Below the pieces are notes generated by a model, which was given only the letters and a program-made list of their open reading frames with translations, was not told the origin of the DNA and made no database searches. A DNA stretch of 64,000 nt from Streptomyces sp. AJS327 (lineage in GTDB: Bacteria > Actinomycetota > Actinomycetes > Streptomycetales > Streptomycetaceae): assembly GCF_013450295.1 (NCBI RefSeq), contig NZ_SKBR01000004.1, positions 547,501 through 611,500 on the forward strand, given 5' to 3'. Every line of letters starts with the position of its first letter. The first letter of the stretch is position 1. Below, in pieces: positions 52,623 through 59,954 of the stretch. The translations under genes and the position numbers were made by a program.

Positions 52623-53717
52623 ATGGACGCTGGGCTCAGGCGGGAGCTGGAGGAGAAGGTCCGCTCCACGGAACGGCTCTCCCAGGCGGACGGTCTCGCA
52701 CTCCACGACTGCGACGACCTCGCCTGGCTCGGGGGCCTCGCCCACGCGGCACGCCTCCGGCACCACGACGACGCCGGGCACTTCGCGGTGGCCCGCCGGT
52801 TGACGCTGGCGCCAGCCCCGGAGGCCGGAGCGGCCGAGGCGGTCGCGGCGGAGGCCGCCGGGGCCGGGTTCACCGAGGTGCACGTCTCCGGGGGCGCCCC
52901 GGAGACCCTCGCCGACTGGGCCGCCTACCCGCGCGCGCTGCGCGAGGTGCGGGGGCGGCTGCCGGAGGGCGTCACGCTGGGCGCCCTCACCCCCACGGAG
53001 ATCCACCACCTCGGGCGGACCTTCGGGGTGCCGGCCGAGGCGCTGCTGGACGATCTGCTGGAGGCGGGCGTGGAGTCGCTCGCCGGAGGCGCCACCGAGG
53101 CCACCGCCTGGGAGGCCGGGCGGTACACCGCCGACCCCGAGGGGTACGGCGAGAACTGGGCGCGGGTGCAGCGCCTCGCGCACGCCAGGGGGCTGCGTAC
53201 CCAGGCCACCCTGCTCTACGGGCACTCCGAGGGGGCCGCGCACCGGGTGGAGCGGCTGCTGCGGATCCGTGAACTCCAGGACGAGACCGGCGGTTTCCGG
53301 GCCGTCACGCCGCTGCGCGCGCTGACCGGCCCGCTCGGCGCCGCTCCGGACCCCAAGGCCGCGGGGCCGACGGCGACCGGCGCCGAGGTGCTCCGGGTCT
53401 TCGCCCTCGCCCGGCTGCTGGTCGACAACGTGCCGCACGTCCAGGCGGTGTGGGGCCCGCACGAGACGCAGACCGCGCAGCTGGCGCTGCTGCACGGCGC
53501 CGACGACCTCTTCGGCGCGGTCACCGTCGCGGGCGGGACCACCGGCGCCGCGCCGGAGGCGTCCGGCGCGGAGGGACCGGGCCGGAGCGAACTCCTCGAC
53601 CTGATCACCGACGCCGGGTTCCGGCCCGTCGAGCGGACCTCCGCCTACGCCGAGCTGCGGGCCTACCCGGGCCCGGACCCGGACCGCCGGGAGTCCCCCC
53701 AGCCGATGCGGCTCTGA
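52623..53717 (+). CDS. MqnE-like protein lacking the radical-SAM cysteine motif
   Basis: A 364-residue protein that aligns from end to end with aminofutalosine synthase MqnE: MDAGLRRELEEKVRSTERLS, DDLAWLGGLAH, LTPTEIHHL, LLDDLLEAGVESLAGG, RVQRLAHARGLRTQATLLYGH, RIRELQDETGGF, VDNVPHVQAVWGPHETQTAQ and the closing RRESPQPMRL. True MqnE has, after HFNVNRHLN, a CxxxCxxC motif that binds the iron-sulfur cluster. Here that stretch reads HFAVARRLTLAPAPEAG and about 20-25 residues with all three cysteines are gone. It therefore cannot act as a normal radical-SAM enzyme. The reading frame is intact and codon use is normal. Confidence 0.85.
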   Translation: MDAGLRRELEEKVRSTERLSQADGLALHDCDDLAWLGGLAHAARLRHHDDAGHFAVARRLTLAPAPEAGAAEAVAAEAAGAGFTEVHVSGGAPETLADWAAYPRALREVRGRLPEGVTLGALTPTEIHHLGRTFGVPAEALLDDLLEAGVESLAGGATEATAWEAGRYTADPEGYGENWARVQRLAHARGLRTQATLLYGHSEGAAHRVERLLRIRELQDETGGFRAVTPLRALTGPLGAAPDPKAAGPTATGAEVLRVFALARLLVDNVPHVQAVWGPHETQTAQLALLHGADDLFGAVTVAGGTTGAAPEASGAEGPGRSELLDLITDAGFRPVERTSAYAELRAYPGPDPDRRESPQPMRL

Positions 53718-53940
53718 CGCTTGTGTTTCACTGTCTGATGGCTTAAAGGCCCAGACGGCCGTCGGCTCGCGGAGTCCGCGCGGCCGGTGGGGCTCGCGCG
53801 GCCCGCGTGGTCCGTACGCGGGTGGGGTGCCCGTCCGGCGGGGCGGGGGCGGTCCCCGGCCCGCGCGCGCCGCACCCGTGGGAACCGGATCACGTCGGGT
53901 GGAACCGGATGAACCGGATGAGTCGAACAAAGAGGTCACC

Positions 53941-54231
53941 GTGAGCAGTACGCCGAACGCAACACTCCGCTACACCGCGATGCGGCTGGGGATCTTCCTC
54001 GGCTGCCTGCTCGTGGTGGCGGCGCTGGCCTACGCCGGGATCATCCCGGAGGGCATCGGCAAGTCCAACCCGCTGTGGGTGGTGCTCCTCGCGCTCGTCA
54101 TCTCGGGTCCGCTCAGCTACATCGTCCTGCGCAAGCAGCGCGACGCGATGTCCGAGCAGATCGTGGACGGCGTCGGCCGCGCCAAGAAGCGGCTGGCCGC
54201 CAACCAGAGCCAGGAGGACGGGGTTTCCTGA
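53941..54231 (+). CDS. DUF4229 small membrane protein
   Basis: A 96-residue membrane protein with two helices (AMRLGIFLGCLLVVAALAYAG and LWVVLLALVISGPLSYIVL) and a basic cytosolic tail (RKQRDAMSEQIVDGVGRAKK), matching the DUF4229 family. Function unknown. In Streptomyces it commonly follows mqnE, as here. GTG start at 53941 after AAAGAGG. Confidence 0.88.
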   Translation: MSSTPNATLRYTAMRLGIFLGCLLVVAALAYAGIIPEGIGKSNPLWVVLLALVISGPLSYIVLRKQRDAMSEQIVDGVGRAKKRLAANQSQEDGVS

Positions 54232-54541
54232 CCCCGGAGCGCCCGGGTGCCGGTGTCGCCGGGCTCGCCCGGACCGCGCGGCCACCGTTCCGCCTACTCC
54301 GCGCGCTCCGGCGCCCCACGCGCGGTGCCCCGGTGTCGTGTGCGGCGCCCCCGCCTGACGCCCCGGTCAGGGGAGCGGGGGAGCGCGGCAGTGGCTGTCG
54401 TGCTCATCACACCGCGGGGCCGGACGGTGCCCGCGTCCGGCGCCGACTCCCGCGCGTCGAGGGCGAGTTGGGCGCTCGCGCGGCCCATCTCCGGCTGCGG
54501 ACCCCTGGGGAGCGGACCGGCCGGGTGCTAGCGTGAAGGGT
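54232..54541. other. Gap holding a terminator and the leader promoter
   Basis: A 310-base stretch. CCTGAC (54354-54359) and GTCAGG (54366-54371), within GC-rich flanks that also pair in part, form a probable terminator for the DUF4229 gene. At the right end lies the promoter of the leader peptide. Confidence 0.5.
54529..54541 (+). promoter_or_regulatory. -10 box of a probable leaderless transcript
   Basis: TAGCGT (54529-54534) fits TANNNT and ends seven bases before the ATG at 54542, the spacing expected when transcription starts at the start codon itself. CTGGGG 18 bases upstream may be the -35 box. There is no ribosome binding site of its own. Confidence 0.6.
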
Positions 54542-54640
54542 ATGCCGACAGCAGCCCCGCTCCTTCAGCCGACGAGCCTGATGCTCGTCGAGCGGCTGCA
54601 TGTCGACCTGTGCCGCTGCATGTCCGCGACCTGTCGTTGA
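54542..54640 (+). CDS. Cysteine-containing leader peptide
   Basis: A 32-residue open frame ending MLVERLHVDLCRCMSATCR and a TGA stop. Short peptides with an RLHVDLCRC-like core followed by a final Cys are annotated as putative leader peptides in Streptomyces, mostly before sulfur genes. The three Cys codons lie in the last nine. It is 113 bases upstream of a symporter gene, with a hairpin right after the stop. An internal ATG (54581) would give a 19-residue form. Likely role: cysteine-dependent attenuation. Confidence 0.75.
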   Translation: MPTAAPLLQPTSLMLVERLHVDLCRCMSATCR

Positions 54641-54646
54641 CCCGCC

Positions 54647-54664
54647 GGCCGGAATGACCCGGCC
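54647..54664 (+). terminator. Hairpin after the leader peptide
   Basis: GGCCGG (54647-54652) and CCGGCC (54659-54664) pair around six bases, starting seven bases after the leader stop codon. It could be the attenuator or an anti-attenuator half; no T-run follows. Confidence 0.45.
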
Positions 54665-54753
54665 CTCCGCGCACGTTCCCCACAGCACGCCGTTCCGTCG
54701 CTCTGACCGTTCCGCGCTGTCCTCCCCTCCCCACGCCTGACCGGAGTCTGTCC

Positions 54754-56142
54754 GTGACACAGTCGCCCGCGCCCGCCGCGTCCCGCCCCGCCGCGAGACC
54801 GCGCATACCCCGGGTCCCGTTCTGGGCCCAGATCCTGCTGGGTCTCGTCCTCGGCGTCGTCCTCGGGTTCGTCGCCCGCCGCTACGACGTCGACTGGCTG
54901 GAGACCACCCTCACCCACATCGGGGAGATCTTCATCCAGCTGCTGAAGCTGGCCGTCGCCCCGCTCGTCTTCTTCGCGATCACCATCTCCATCACCAACC
55001 TGCGGAACGTGCAGAACGCCGCCCGGCTGGCGACCCGCACGCTGCTGTGGTTCATGGCGACCTCGCTGATCGCCGTCGTCATCGGCCTGACCATCGGGCT
55101 GCTCACCGACCCCGGCTCCAGCGCCGAGGTGACCAGGAGCGGCGACGAGCACTCGTCCGGCTCCTGGCTGGACTTCCTGACCGGCATCGTGCCGACCGAC
55201 ATCGTCACGCCGTTCGCCGAACTCCAGGTCCTCCAGATCGTGTTCCTCGCCGTGGTGGTCGGGATCGCCGCGCTGAAGCTCGGCCCGAAGGCGGCGCCGC
55301 TGCTGTCCTTCGGGGAGGCCGCGCTCCAACTGCTCCAGAAGGCGCTGTGGTGGATCATCCGGCTGGCGCCGCTGGGCACCGTCGGCCTGATCGGCAACGC
55401 CGTCCGGGAGTACGGCTGGGACCTGATCGGGGACTACGCGACCTTCACCGCCGACGTGTACGTCGGCTGCGCGCTCGTGCTGTTCGGCGTCTACCCGCTG
55501 CTGCTCGCGACCGTCGCGAAGGTCAACCCGGTCCAGTTCTTCAAGGGCGCCTGGCCCGCCCTCCAGCTCGCCTTCGTCTCCCGCTCCTCGGTCGGCACCA
55601 TGCCGCTGACCCAGAAGGTGACGGAACGGCTGGGCGTGCCCAAGGAGTACACCTCCTTCGCGGTGCCGTTCGGCGCGACCACGAAGATGGACGGCTGCGC
55701 CTCCATCTACCCGGCCATCGCGGCGATCTTCGTCGCCGAGTTCTTCCACGTCGAGCTGGGGATCAAGGAGTACCTGCTGATCGCGTTCGTCTCGGTGATC
55801 GGCTCCGCCGCGACGGCGGGCCTCACCGGCGCGACGGTCATGCTGACCCTGACGCTCTCCACCCTCGGGCTGCCCCTGGAGGGCGTGGGCCTGCTGCTCG
55901 CCATCGACCCGATCCTCGACATGATCCGCACCGCGACCAACGTCGCGGGGCAGGCCGCCATCCCGGTGCTGGTCGCGGCGCGCGAACAGATCCTGGACCG
56001 GGAGAAGTTCGCCACGGCGAAGTCCTTCTCGATCGAGGACGCCCAGCGCGAGACCGACGAGGACGCGGACGGCGGGGAGACCCGGGACGCGGAGGGGCGG
56101 GCCACGGTTCCGGCCGCCGCCTCCCCCTCCGGCGCCAGCTGA
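54754..56142 (+). CDS. Dicarboxylate/amino acid:cation symporter (DAACS family)
   Basis: A 462-residue membrane transporter of the GltP/DctA/TcyP family, taking up acidic amino acids, C4-dicarboxylates or cystine with Na or H ions. Helices span the protein; the serine-rich re-entrant loop reads SRSSVGTMPLTQ and the transport-site signature is VPFGATTKMDGCASIYPAIA, followed by LTGATVMLTLTLSTLG and AIDPILDMIRTATNVAGQA. The N-terminus is short and basic; the C-terminal 45 residues are charged. GTG start at 54754 after GGAG. The cysteine leader peptide upstream makes cystine or another sulfur compound a fair guess. Confidence 0.93.
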   Translation: MTQSPAPAASRPAARPRIPRVPFWAQILLGLVLGVVLGFVARRYDVDWLETTLTHIGEIFIQLLKLAVAPLVFFAITISITNLRNVQNAARLATRTLLWFMATSLIAVVIGLTIGLLTDPGSSAEVTRSGDEHSSGSWLDFLTGIVPTDIVTPFAELQVLQIVFLAVVVGIAALKLGPKAAPLLSFGEAALQLLQKALWWIIRLAPLGTVGLIGNAVREYGWDLIGDYATFTADVYVGCALVLFGVYPLLLATVAKVNPVQFFKGAWPALQLAFVSRSSVGTMPLTQKVTERLGVPKEYTSFAVPFGATTKMDGCASIYPAIAAIFVAEFFHVELGIKEYLLIAFVSVIGSAATAGLTGATVMLTLTLSTLGLPLEGVGLLLAIDPILDMIRTATNVAGQAAIPVLVAAREQILDREKFATAKSFSIEDAQRETDEDADGGETRDAEGRATVPAAASPSGAS

Positions 56143-56177
56143 CCGGGTCCCGGCCCGATCCCTCACCCGGCTTCCCC

Positions 56178-56213
56178 GGCGCCCGGGGCCCGCACCGGCG
56201 GGCCCCGGGCGCC
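56178..56213. terminator. Perfect 16-bp bidirectional terminator
   Basis: GGCGCCCGGGGCCCGC (56178-56193) and GCGGGCCCCGGGCGCC (56198-56213) form a perfect stem with a 4-base loop between the convergent symporter and hypothetical genes. Confidence 0.85.
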
Positions 56214-56279
56214 GCCGTCTCCGGGGTGGCCGCCCCGGAAGAGAGCCGGGAGAGCGGGAGAGTCGGGGCGGGCGCGCGC

Positions 56280-56789
56280 TCAGACGCGCGGGAACCTGGC
56301 CTCCAGGCCCCAGATCGCCGGGTTGTCGCCCAGTCCCTCGTGTGTCTCGCCGAGGTCGGCCAGCAGGTCGTGCAGGAAGTCGCGGGCCTCGCGGCGCAGC
56401 ACGGCGTGCCCCACGGTGAGCGTGGGCAGCCGTTCGGCGCCCGGCCAGTCCGCGGTGACGTCGACGCTGCCGAAGCGCCGGACGAAGAGCACCCGGTCGG
56501 TGGTCTCGGTGAAGTCCAGCTCGGCCCGGTGCGGTCCGGGGGAGCGGCCGCCCAGCGGGTCGGCGTCCAGGGCCTCCGCCACGTCACACAGCGCCCAGGC
56601 GAAGTCGAGCACCGGCAACCAGCCACGGCGGGTGGCGAGTTCGCCGTCGGCTTCGGTGTCCGCGAGGTAGACGTCGCCGCAGAACAGGTCGTGCCGGAGG
56701 GTCCGCACGTCCACCGTGCGGTAGTCGGTCTGCGGGGGGTCGGGGAAGCGGGGGGAGAGCGAGTAGCCGATGTCGAACACGGCAGGCAT
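56280..56789 (-). CDS. Conserved hypothetical protein
   Basis: A 169-residue protein of unknown function, without export or membrane signals. Recognisable segments are DIGYSLSPRFPDPPQTDYRT, RRGWLPVLDFAWALCDVAEA, DFTETTDRVLFVRRFGSVDV, HAVLRREARDFLHDLLADLG and NPAIWGLEARFP. The mix of beta strands and two Trp-rich helices suggests a compact domain. It lies between a terminator and otsB, separated from otsB by 66 bases, so co-transcription with it is possible. Confidence 0.78.
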   Translation of the reverse strand: MPAVFDIGYSLSPRFPDPPQTDYRTVDVRTLRHDLFCGDVYLADTEADGELATRRGWLPVLDFAWALCDVAEALDADPLGGRSPGPHRAELDFTETTDRVLFVRRFGSVDVTADWPGAERLPTLTVGHAVLRREARDFLHDLLADLGETHEGLGDNPAIWGLEARFPRV

Positions 56790-56855
56790 CGTGTCACGCC
56801 CGCCGCCCCGCCTCGCCCGGGACCGCCCGCCGCCCCGCCCGGGGCCGGTCGGTGC

Positions 56856-57740
56856 TCAGGACAGGGCGGTGGCGAGGGCGCCGAGCAGCCGCGCGACCCC
56901 GGGCGGGCCGTCGACCACCAGGTCGGCCCGGTCCGCGAGTTCGGTGACCTCGGCCGAGCCGCTGCACACCAGCAGCCCCGGGCCGCCCTCGGCCCGGCGC
57001 TCCCGTACGGCGGCGAAGGCGGCGAGGTCCCCGAGGTCGTCCCCCGCGTACAGCACCGGGGGCGCGGCGGGGAAGGCGCCCGGCCGGTCCGGCGGCGGGG
57101 CGCCCTCCCCGGCGCCCACCTCCCGCAGGAAGGCCAGCAGCGCCGCGCCCTTGTCCATGCCGGGCGGGCGCAGCTCCAGCACCATCCGACCCGGCTCGAC
57201 GCGCAGTTGGTGCTGTTCGGCCAGCTCCGTGAGGGGCGCGCGGAGCAGCGCGAGGGTGGCCGCCGGGTCGGCGGCGCGCCGGGTGTGGACGGCGACCGCC
57301 CGGCCCTTGTCCTCCGTCCAGACGCCGTCGGGCGCGCCCGACTCCGCCAGGAGCCGGGGCAGTTCGGCGCGGACGGCGGCCACGCCCGGTGGGGGCGGCG
57401 GCGCCTCGAAGCGGCCGGTGGCGGCCGACCAGCGCTCCGCCCCGTAGGCGCCGAGCACGGTCAGCCGCTCCAGGCCGGGGACCCCGGCGAAGCCGCCGTA
57501 GCGCACGGCGGTGCGCGCCGAGCGGCCCGTGACGACGGCCAACGCGCCCAGCGCTGGCGCCAGTCGGGCGAGCGCGGGCAGCACCTCGGGGTGCGGGCGG
57601 GCCTGTTCGGGGTCGCTGACGATCGGGGCGAGCGTCCCGTCGAAGTCGAGGGCGACGACGGCGCGGTGGGGGGCGGCGAGGATGGCGTCGAGTCCGGCCC
57701 GGCCGTCGGAGGTGGCGGGGACGGGGAGGGAACTGCCCAT
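56856..57740 (-). CDS. otsB: Trehalose-6-phosphate phosphatase
   Basis: A 294-residue HAD-type phosphatase that removes phosphate from trehalose-6-phosphate. The catalytic motif is VVALDFDGTLAPIVSDPEQA, followed by LAVVTGRSARTAVRYGGFAG, LTVLGAYGAERW, and the late motif LYAGDDLGDLAAFAAVRE with the Mg-binding Asp pair. The cap has RVEPGRMVLELRPPGMDKG, with the conserved Gly and Lys. Length is typical. The partner otsA is not in the window. ATG start at 57740. Confidence 0.92.
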   Translation of the reverse strand: MGSSLPVPATSDGRAGLDAILAAPHRAVVALDFDGTLAPIVSDPEQARPHPEVLPALARLAPALGALAVVTGRSARTAVRYGGFAGVPGLERLTVLGAYGAERWSAATGRFEAPPPPPGVAAVRAELPRLLAESGAPDGVWTEDKGRAVAVHTRRAADPAATLALLRAPLTELAEQHQLRVEPGRMVLELRPPGMDKGAALLAFLREVGAGEGAPPPDRPGAFPAAPPVLYAGDDLGDLAAFAAVRERRAEGGPGLLVCSGSAEVTELADRADLVVDGPPGVARLLGALATALS

Positions 57741-57805
57741 ACCGGGCAGCCTATCCAGCGCGCGCCGGGCGCGCCCGCCCGGCGGCCGCGCGCGGTGGGA
57801 GGCGG

Positions 57806-58114
57806 TCAGCGGCGGGCGCGGCGCTCGGCGCGGAGCCGGCGCAGCCGGTGGACGGTCATCGGGGCGTGCTCCAGTGCGGCGGGGTCGTCCAGCAGGGCGT
57901 TGAGCAGCTGGAAGTAGCGTGCCGGTGACATGCCGAGCCGCTCGCGGATGGCGCGTTCGCGGGTGCCGGGCGAGGCCCAGGAGCGCTGTGCCAGAGCCAG
58001 CACCGCCTTGTCCCGTTCGGTGAGGACGCTGCGGCGGCGGGCGGGCACCGTCGGCCGGGGGTGGCCCCCGGCGGGCTGGTGTTCCGGTTCGGGCTCCCGG
58101 CCGTGTCCGCTCAT
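57806..58114 (-). CDS. DUF3263 domain protein
   Basis: A 102-residue protein with a disordered start and a DUF3263 domain: RSVLTERDKAVLALAQRSWA, TRERAIRERLGMSPARYFQL, LNALLDDPAALEHAPMTVHR. The helices resemble a helix-turn-helix, so DNA binding is likely but unproven. A basic end (RRLRAERRARR) follows. ATG start at 58114. It is transcribed in the same direction as the sugar-binding lipoprotein upstream and otsB downstream. Confidence 0.85.
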   Translation of the reverse strand: MSGHGREPEPEHQPAGGHPRPTVPARRRSVLTERDKAVLALAQRSWASPGTRERAIRERLGMSPARYFQLLNALLDDPAALEHAPMTVHRLRRLRAERRARR

Positions 58115-58212
58115 GCGGACCACCGTACTCCCGGCTCCGGGAGGCGCGGCGGCGGCTTCCGGCCGAACCCGGGGCGCCCGGCGGGGCCGTCGCGGGGGCG
58201 CGGTGGGCGGGG

Positions 58213-59496
58213 TCAGCGACTCGGGGAGTCGGCGGTGACGGCGCGGCGCTGGATGCCGCTGAGCACGGTGTGCGGGGTGGAGTCGCCGCCGACGGCCTCC
58301 CCGATGGCGTCCTTGATGTCCGCGCTGACCTTGCTCCAGGACACCTTTCCGACCGGGTAGAACTCGGCGCCGGAGAGTTGGCTGAGAAAGCCCCGCAGCC
58401 GCCGGTGGCGGGGGGCGTCGCGCATCCGGCGGGAGGCGGAGGTGGTGACGGGCAGCAGGTTGAACTGGCTGGCGAACGCGTAGTGCCGCTTCTCGCGGTA
58501 GACGTAGTCCAGGAAGGTGCCGATCTCCTCGCGGTGGCCCGGCTCCCGGAAGGCGATGATCCAGTCGGCGACGCCGAGGGTGCCGCTGGTGAGTCCCGTC
58601 CGGCCGGGCAGCCGGCCGGTGCCGTAGCGGACCTCGGCCCGGTCGGCCTGCCGCATCAGCGAGGGGTGGCCGTTGAGCATGCCGACCTCGCCCGCGCTGA
58701 AGGCGTTGAACAGCGTCTGGCGGTCGGTGTGGGAGGGGTTGGTGCCGGTCAGCTCGGGCTTCACGAGGGTGTCCCGGATCCAGGTGAAGGTGCGGATGTT
58801 CTCCACCGAGTCGATGGTGTAGCGGCCGACGGTGTCGGTGTAGCCGCCCCCGCCGCTCAGCATCCACATCAGCGTCTCGGCGGGGGCCTCCTCGGGCCCG
58901 AGCGGCAGACCGTAGGGGATGCGCACGTCGGCCGACCTCAACGCGCGGGCCGCGGAGGCGAGTTCGCCCCAGTCGCGGGGCGGGGTGTCGGGGTCGAGCC
59001 CGGCCCGCTCGAAGAGCGTCCGGTTGTAGAAGAGCCGCCGGGTGCTGGCCGCGAACGGGATGGCGTACTGCACCCGCCGCACCCGGCCCGCCTCGGCGAG
59101 GGCGGGCAGGAAGTCGGCCTGGACGGGGATCGACAGCAGTTCGCTGACCTTGTGGAGGTGGTCCTGCGAGGCGTAGTCGGCGAAGCTGCCGATCTGGGCC
59201 AGGTGCGGGGCCTTCCCGGCCCTGACGAGTTCCGCGACCTTCCGCTCCACGTTGTTCCAGCTGTGCACGGTGACCTTGACCCTGATGTCCGGGTGCCGCT
59301 GCTCGAACCCCCGGACGAGCTGGGCCCAGTACCCCTGGCTGCCGTTGTCCCCGCCGGGTTCGCCGTAGTCCGCGGCCACCAGCCGCAGCGTCACCTTCTC
59401 CGAGCCGGAGCCCGCCCCGCAGGCGGAGGTGGCCAGCGCGGCGGCGCCGGTGGCCGCGCCCGCGGCGCCGAGTCGCAGTAAACGCCGTCGTTCCAT
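58213..59496 (-). CDS. Extracellular solute-binding lipoprotein (sugar ABC type)
   Basis: A 427-residue binding protein of the family 1 sugar type. The signal peptide MERRRLLRLGAAGAATGAAA has a Tat-like RRR and a lipobox ending TSAC. The mature part shows VKVTVHSWNNVERKVAELV, APHLAQIGSFADYASQDHL, YAIPFAASTRRLFYNRTLFE and TLFNAFSAGEVGMLNGHPSL. No permease or ATPase genes are beside it. It is divergent from nagK, with two DasR-like boxes between, so N-acetylglucosamine or chito-oligosaccharides are plausible ligands. ATG at 59496 after GGGGAGG. Confidence 0.87.
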   Translation of the reverse strand: MERRRLLRLGAAGAATGAAALATSACGAGSGSEKVTLRLVAADYGEPGGDNGSQGYWAQLVRGFEQRHPDIRVKVTVHSWNNVERKVAELVRAGKAPHLAQIGSFADYASQDHLHKVSELLSIPVQADFLPALAEAGRVRRVQYAIPFAASTRRLFYNRTLFERAGLDPDTPPRDWGELASAARALRSADVRIPYGLPLGPEEAPAETLMWMLSGGGGYTDTVGRYTIDSVENIRTFTWIRDTLVKPELTGTNPSHTDRQTLFNAFSAGEVGMLNGHPSLMRQADRAEVRYGTGRLPGRTGLTSGTLGVADWIIAFREPGHREEIGTFLDYVYREKRHYAFASQFNLLPVTTSASRRMRDAPRHRRLRGFLSQLSGAEFYPVGKVSWSKVSADIKDAIGEAVGGDSTPHTVLSGIQRRAVTADSPSR

Positions 59497-59811
59497 GTGC
59501 GCCTCCCCGTTGACACGCAGGGTGTCCCGCGCTTCCGGCCCCTGGCCGCGGGGTGCGCGGCGCTGGACGGGGCCGGGTCGGCCGACTGGTCCGGGTGGTG
59601 CCCGCATGAGGGGTGGGTGCCCTCATGCGGTTCAGCGTCGGTGCCGGGCGGGCCGTCACCCCGGGCCGGTGCGGTGCGGGTCCGGCGCGGGGCGGGTCCG
59701 CCGCCCGGCGTGGTGGCCGGCGTCGCTGGCTCGCGGTGCGCCGCACCCGGTCGTGTGCGCTCCGGTGGCGGGGTCTGCGGTCGTTCCGTGATCGTGGATT
59801 GCTGAGCGGCA

Positions 59812-59826
59812 GGTCTGGACCAGACC
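59812..59826. promoter_or_regulatory. Palindrome, possible operator
   Basis: GGTCTGG and CCAGACC flank a single A: a perfect 7-bp inverted repeat. It resembles a stretched DasR site and may bind DasR or another GntR-type regulator. Confidence 0.4.
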
Positions 59827-59856
59827 CTCGCGGGGAAGTCTCGTACGGGAACTTCC

Positions 59857-59872
59857 CGAGGTCTACACCACG
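59857..59872. promoter_or_regulatory. DasR-like box (dre) 1
   Basis: CGAGGTCTACACCACG matches the dre pattern AGTGGTCTAGACCACT at 12 of 16 positions, including the GGTCTA and ACCAC cores. Confidence 0.45.
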
Positions 59873-59910
59873 GTCGGTATCGCTTCGGCAACGGCGGAAC
59901 TAGGTCAACA

Positions 59911-59926
59911 AGTGGACTAGACCTGT
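59911..59926. promoter_or_regulatory. DasR-like box (dre) 2
   Basis: AGTGGACTAGACCTGT matches the dre pattern AGTGGTCTAGACCACT at 13 of 16 positions and lies 29 bases before the nagK start. DasR control of nagKA is established in Streptomyces coelicolor. Confidence 0.7.
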
Positions 59927-59954
59927 TGGGGTCTCTCGCGGGAGACTGACCGAC

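Larger units (their letters stand above)
59497..59954. other. Divergent promoter region of the binding protein and nagK
   Basis: A 458-base gap. The right 150 bases hold the palindrome GGTCTGGACCAGACC (59812-59826), the stem GGGAAGT/ACTTCCC (59833-59857) and two DasR-like boxes. The left 300 bases are GC-rich, and I see no gene there. Confidence 0.6.

Noticed and set aside
52623..53717. Calling this gene a normal aminofutalosine synthase MqnE
   Set aside because: The iron-sulfur cysteine motif essential for the reaction is missing.
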